64,000 nt of DNA from positions 5,023,001 through 5,087,000 of the forward strand of contig NZ_CP065511.1 of the NCBI RefSeq assembly GCF_022811925.1, given 5' to 3'. The position numbers and the translations under genes were made by a program. The DNA comes from Cytobacillus oceanisediminis. Its GTDB lineage: Bacteria; Bacillota; Bacilli; Bacillales; Cytobacillaceae. Of the stretch, positions 60,319 to 64,000 are shown piece after piece; position 1 is the stretch's first letter; every line of letters begins with the position of its first letter. The notes under the pieces are model-generated. The model saw only the letters and a list, made by a program, of their open reading frames with translations, was not told where the DNA came from and did no database searches.

Positions 60319-61626
60319 TCACCCTTTATCAACTAATTGAATAACTGGTAAGCGGATAATAAAAATCAGCCCTCTTCCTCCTGGCCCTTCATGGAAGGTG
60401 ATGTCCCCATCAAGCTGTTCGACAATTTCCTTTACATAGGAGAGCCCAATCCCCGTTGATGGGTTGCCGGCATGATCATATTTGGTTGTAAATCCTGGCT
60501 TGAATAATAAAGATTTATGCTTAGGTGAAATTCCTGGGCCATCATCGCTAATCCAGAATTCAACCGAATGACCATGCCTGCCGATACCAATAGCGATCCT
60601 TCCCTTATTTTCAATCGCTTCCGCCGCGTTTGCGACGACATTATTGATAATCGATAGGACGGTGAAAACATGGTAATGAGGATGCGCCTGTTTAACCGTT
60701 TTCACGAAAAGAATTTCTTTTCCTAATAAATCAGCATATTTCTCATTTGCCCGCACGATGATATTCACCAGTTCATGCACGTCCATATAATCGGCGATGC
60801 TTTTATCCGAAATGAGTTTTGAAAGGCCAGAAAAAATACGCTGGTTATCTTTTTTCACTTCATGTACTTCACCAGCGATTTCCAAAGCTTTTTGGCGATA
60901 TTCCCCAACCGGGACAGAAACCTGTTTATCAATCCAGTGGTTTAAACTTTTGTATAAATCATATGATTTTTTCGTGATATTCTCAGTATTTTTCAGTGTC
61001 TTTTTTAAATAGACCGATTCCTCATAGAGATTGGATATGAGCATCAGCATTTGTTCATTCTGCTTCCGGATTTCCCTTTCCCTAGACTGTGCCTCATACA
61101 GACTCAGCATATTGAAAAAGCTTATAACAATAAAGCTGTGCGACACCGCGATGACCATAATTCCGTTAAGCGCCGCTGCTGTTATAGTTGTTTCCAATAG
61201 ATAATATTGCGCGATCAGTTCCGCCAAGTCGGCCAAGACTTCAATTGGAATACCCAGTAATCCGATGATCAGGGGCCGATTGTAAAAACGTCTGATTTTT
61301 GCTGCATAAACGAGACAAGAAAAAATGAAATAAAAGAAAAAACTGGCGATATGGGCTTGAAAGGAGGAGATCCAATCAAAATGATCGAGGACAGTCAAGT
61401 CTATTAATATACGAAATCCAACAACCGCGGCAGCAGTCAAAAAACCCGGCAGAACCGCTGGCATTTTTCGGAACAGCAATAAAAAAAAGAAGAAAGCAGG
61501 TGCTCCAAAGCTGATCCGAAATGTTTGATTAAAAGGATAAAAGTTCAATTCACCTGCCAATGGCACGATCATCACCATGAGGGCCAGCATATATATTTCA
61601 TTTTTTACAATAAAACGGCTATTCAA
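60319..61626 (-). CDS. glnK: sensor histidine kinase GlnK, TTG start
   Basis: A 435-residue membrane kinase. Six or seven hydrophobic segments (about 10-175), a coiled signalling helix (180-290) and an HATPase domain (about 320-430) with NNVVANAAEAIENKG (N box), SDDGPGI (G1) and STGIGLSYVKEIV (G2). It is the partner of GlnL in glutamine sensing. No canonical HisKA H-box is obvious; a His such as SLNHWIDKQV near 231 may be the phospho-acceptor. The start is TTG at 61626 with AAGGGGAAG rather far (about 10 nt) upstream. Confidence 0.9.
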   Translation of the reverse strand: MNSRFIVKNEIYMLALMVMIVPLAGELNFYPFNQTFRISFGAPAFFFFLLLFRKMPAVLPGFLTAAAVVGFRILIDLTVLDHFDWISSFQAHIASFFFYFIFSCLVYAAKIRRFYNRPLIIGLLGIPIEVLADLAELIAQYYLLETTITAAALNGIMVIAVSHSFIVISFFNMLSLYEAQSREREIRKQNEQMLMLISNLYEESVYLKKTLKNTENITKKSYDLYKSLNHWIDKQVSVPVGEYRQKALEIAGEVHEVKKDNQRIFSGLSKLISDKSIADYMDVHELVNIIVRANEKYADLLGKEILFVKTVKQAHPHYHVFTVLSIINNVVANAAEAIENKGRIAIGIGRHGHSVEFWISDDGPGISPKHKSLLFKPGFTTKYDHAGNPSTGIGLSYVKEIVEQLDGDITFHEGPGGRGLIFIIRLPVIQLVDKG

Positions 61627-61732
61627 AAATCAACACTTCCCCTTTTCGCTGAAAATCAGTATACATTCCCATCGGCATCTATACAATGTTTTTTTGTATG
61701 CAATCTATTTAATTTACAAAATTTAAAGAACT

Positions 61733-61748
61733 TTTTGTCGTTTATGGT
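61733..61748. promoter_or_regulatory. possible GlnL box
   Basis: TTTTGTCGTTTATGGT fits the first half and spacing of the reported GlnL direct repeat TTTTGT-N4-TTTTGT, but the second half matches at only four of six bases. It lies in the glnK-glsA gap. Confidence 0.3.
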
Positions 61749-61789
61749 CTGATTCTGTAGTTTGGAATATAACATAATCAGAACAAAGG

Positions 61790-61803
61790 TGGAAGCGTTT
61801 CCA
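61790..61803. promoter_or_regulatory. cre site (CcpA) upstream of glsA
   Basis: TGGAAGCGTTTCCA fits every fixed position of the cre consensus TGNAANCGNWNNCA and is almost fully symmetric. It is placed midway between the divergent glnK and glsA genes. Confidence 0.7.
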
Positions 61804-61974
61804 AACATTATAAATTATCAGAACACTAAAAAAAATCTGGTTTTCCATAGTTAATGTAAAGCCAGAGCGGCTACGGCCATTCATATACCAGCAAAAAATA
61901 GATAGATTTTTACATGTCATAGCTCTTCCACATCCTTTTCATCGGAACAATATGATAGAAAGAGAGGATAAACC

Positions 61975-62970
61975 TTGATATTCGAAATGATAATGAATAA
62001 GGAAACCCAGCCTCCAGGCAGTCTGCAGATGGATGGCCTCAATGAATGGGTCGCTTATTACCGTTCTTTTGCAGCTGAAGGAAAATGTGCAGCCTATATT
62101 CCTGCTCTGGCAAAGACCAATCCGTCAGAGTTGGGCATTTGCATCATCGATCCTGATGGAACGGTTATAAAATTAGGAGATTGGAATGTCTTTTTTACAT
62201 TACAAAGTATCTCAAAAGTAATTAGTTTTATGGCCGCATGCATTGGCCGCAGTATTTCTTATGTATTAGAAAGAGTGGATGTTGAACCGACTGGAGACCC
62301 CTTCAACTCGATTATCCGCTTAGAAATGCATAAACCGGGAAAGCCTTTTAATCCCATGATTAATGCTGGAGCCATTACAGTATCCTCCCTTCTGCCCGGA
62401 GAATCGCCGCAGTATAAAATAGATTTTTTAATAAAATTACTGGAAAACATGCTGGGAAAACGGCCGGCAATTAATGAAGAAGTGTTTCGATCCGAATGGA
62501 AAACGGCTCATCGGAATCGGGCATTAGCCTATTATTTAAAAGAAACGGGCTTTTTAGAATTAGAGGTCGAGGAAGCTTTAGAGGTTTACTTAAAGCAGTG
62601 TTCCATCGAGGTCAACACAGAAGACATCGCTATGATCGGGTTAATTCTGGCCCATGACGGCTTCCATCCAATCCGCAAAGAACAACTGATTCCTAAAGAA
62701 GTGGCCCGATTAACCAAAAGCTTAATGCTTACGTGCGGAATGTACAATTCTTCAGGCAAATTTGCCGCATTCGTCGGAATACCGGCAAAGAGCGGCGTTT
62801 CCGGAGGCATAATGGCACTCGTCCCTCCAAGAAATCGGCAGGAAGTACCGTTTCAGGCTGGATGTGGAATTGGGATTTACGGTCCGGCTATCGATGAATA
62901 CGGAAATAGTCTGGCAGGCGTCATGTTATTGAGGCATATGGCTAAAAAATGGGATTTAAGCATTTTTTAA
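61975..62970 (+). CDS. glsA: glutaminase, TTG start
   Basis: A 331-residue enzyme of the serine-beta-lactamase-like glutaminase family, hydrolysing L-glutamine to glutamate and ammonia. The active-site Ser-x-x-Lys is in TLQSISKVISF near 76. Other blocks are DPTGDPFNSI-like EPTGDPFNSI near 103, NPMINAGAI near 123 and the C-terminal KSGVSGGIMALVP near 274. The start is TTG at 61975, 6 nt from AGAGGA; later in-frame ATGs lack one. It forms a pair with the downstream symporter as in B. subtilis ybgJ-ybgH. Confidence 0.94.
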   Translation: MIFEMIMNKETQPPGSLQMDGLNEWVAYYRSFAAEGKCAAYIPALAKTNPSELGICIIDPDGTVIKLGDWNVFFTLQSISKVISFMAACIGRSISYVLERVDVEPTGDPFNSIIRLEMHKPGKPFNPMINAGAITVSSLLPGESPQYKIDFLIKLLENMLGKRPAINEEVFRSEWKTAHRNRALAYYLKETGFLELEVEEALEVYLKQCSIEVNTEDIAMIGLILAHDGFHPIRKEQLIPKEVARLTKSLMLTCGMYNSSGKFAAFVGIPAKSGVSGGIMALVPPRNRQEVPFQAGCGIGIYGPAIDEYGNSLAGVMLLRHMAKKWDLSIF

Positions 62971-63107
62971 AATGGGACATTTAGCAGCAACATATTTTTC
63001 TAGAGCTCTTGGGTACGCTTCGCAGTTTGCTGCTTTTTATGGCAATGAAGCAATTTTATATTTGGCATTAGATAGAAAATATTAAAGGAAATAGGTGGAT
63101 TAAATTT

Positions 63108-64000
63108 ATGAAGGAACTAATCAACTGGCTGACTGCGGACTTTAGCAATTTTCTTTGGAGTTATGTGCTCATTATCATGCTGATCGGTCTCGGGCTTTAT
63201 TTTACTGTCCGGACGAAGTTTGTCCAATTTCGCATGATCGGTGAAATGTTCCGGCTATTGGGTGAAGGGGCGGTAAAAAAGAAAGGTATCTCATCCTTCC
63301 AGGCATTTTGTATCAGCACCGCTTCCCGTGTAGGCACAGGCAATCTCGCAGGTGTGGCCATAGCGATTTCTCTCGGCGGGCCTGGAGCGGTTTTTTGGAT
63401 GTGGTTAATTGCCCTTATCGGGTCCGCATCCGCCTTTGTTGAATCGACATTAGCCCAAATTTATAAGGTAAAAGATAAAAAAACAGGGACATTCCGCGGC
63501 GGTCCGGCTTATTATATGGAAAAAGCTTTGAATGCCCGCTGGATGGGCGTTCTATTTGCAATTATGGTCAGTGTCACATTCGGACTTGCTTTTAACTCCG
63601 TTCAAGCAAATACGATTACTAATGCGTTTCATCATGCGTTTGGTTTTGATATGCATTGGACAGGTCTTGGGATTACAGCCTTTACAGCCTTCATCATTTT
63701 CGGCGGGATTAAACGTATTGCCAAAGCAGCTGAATGGATGGTACCCCCCATGGCCGGTATGTACATCCTTTTAGCTGCTTACGTAATGGCCAAGAATTTT
63801 GGAGAGCTTCCTCAAGTATTCTCCCTTATTTTCCAAAATGCTTTCGGATTAAATGAAGCGGTTGGCGGCGGAGTCGGAGCGGCCATGATGCTGGGAATCA
63901 AAAGGGGCCTCTTTTCAAACGAAGCCGGCATGGGAAGTGCCCCGAATGCTGCAGCCACTGCAGATGTAAGCCATCCTGTAAAGCAGGGCCTCATCCAGTC
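63108..64000 (+). CDS. glnT: sodium:alanine/glutamine symporter, 3' end cut by the window
   Basis: At least 297 residues of an AGCS-family symporter. N-terminal membrane segment after MKELINWLTADFSNFLW, family motif FCISTASRVGTGNLAGVA near 70, FRGGPAYYM near 130, and GLFSNEAGMGSAPNAAA near 268. Five to seven segments are visible and the reading frame is still open at the last base, so the stop lies outside. It is expected to import glutamine for GlsA. RBS AGGTGG. 137 nt downstream of glsA. Confidence 0.9.
   Translation, partial: MKELINWLTADFSNFLWSYVLIIMLIGLGLYFTVRTKFVQFRMIGEMFRLLGEGAVKKKGISSFQAFCISTASRVGTGNLAGVAIAISLGGPGAVFWMWLIALIGSASAFVESTLAQIYKVKDKKTGTFRGGPAYYMEKALNARWMGVLFAIMVSVTFGLAFNSVQANTITNAFHHAFGFDMHWTGLGITAFTAFIIFGGIKRIAKAAEWMVPPMAGMYILLAAYVMAKNFGELPQVFSLIFQNAFGLNEAVGGGVGAAMMLGIKRGLFSNEAGMGSAPNAAATADVSHPVKQGLIQ

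Overview
The window is low-GC Gram-positive chromosome from an endospore-forming Bacillaceae bacterium, of the Cytobacillus/Mesobacillus/Bacillus kind. The evidence is conserved Bacillus gene order (hprK-lgt-yvoD-ppaX-yvoF, yvlABCD, csbA-uvrB-uvrA, minJ-ctpB-ftsX-ftsE, cccB, yvjA, prfB, secA, ywrABD-like genes, glnKL-glsA-glnT), strong AGGAGG-type ribosome binding sites, S-box and yybP-ykoY riboswitches, an alpha/beta SASP gene and a sporulation-type kinase. No phage, plasmid, CRISPR array, tRNA or rRNA is visible.

Layout. 0.3-4.4 kb: hprK-lgt-yvoD-ppaX-yvoF on the minus strand. 4.6-11.1 kb: divergent peptidoglycan amino-sugar block murP-mupG-murQ and nagA-nagB-nagR. Both promoters carry the same GTATAGAC operator over the -35, and murP also has a cre next to hprK, whose product makes the CcpA corepressor. 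11.1-14.3 kb: an amidase and the yvlABCD envelope-stress operon behind a sigma-W-like promoter and a highly structured leader. 14.4-21.2 kb: a GDSL esterase, uvrBA with an SOS box, and csbA. 21.4-26 kb: a SASP gene with an internal duplication, an M20 hydrolase, and metNPQ under two tandem SAM riboswitches. 26-32.9 kb: an EamA exporter with a divergent MocR regulator, a PAS kinase, and NRDE, AI-2E and unknown proteins. 33.3-38.9 kb: a glycan island (four glycosyltransferases and a GDP-mannose-pyrophosphorylase-like enzyme) flanked by two inverted 240-bp MITE-like elements with 8-bp target duplications. 39.5-45.8 kb: a division/wall operon ftsE-ftsX-M23 hydrolase-ctpB-minJ. 46.3-52.2 kb: cccB, yvjA, a heptad-repeat protein, prfB with its programmed frameshift, and secA. 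52.4-57.8 kb: NERD and SEC-C proteins, a split chromate transporter and a YwrD-type gamma-glutamyltransferase. 57.9-64 kb: an Mn riboswitch, two small genes, and the GlnKL glutamine system with glutaminase and a truncated symporter.

The least explained structure is a set of intergenic arrays with a strict 20-21 nt period (21682-21807, 30944-31069, 53484-53606, and a short one near 54850). Each has its own consensus, and three of them have about six units. Other points for follow-up are the structured yvlA leader, the tandem 20-bp palindromes upstream of uvrB and in the hprK-lgt gap, the MITE-bounded glycan island, and the convergent stop codons that sit in the loop of a 15-bp hairpin.
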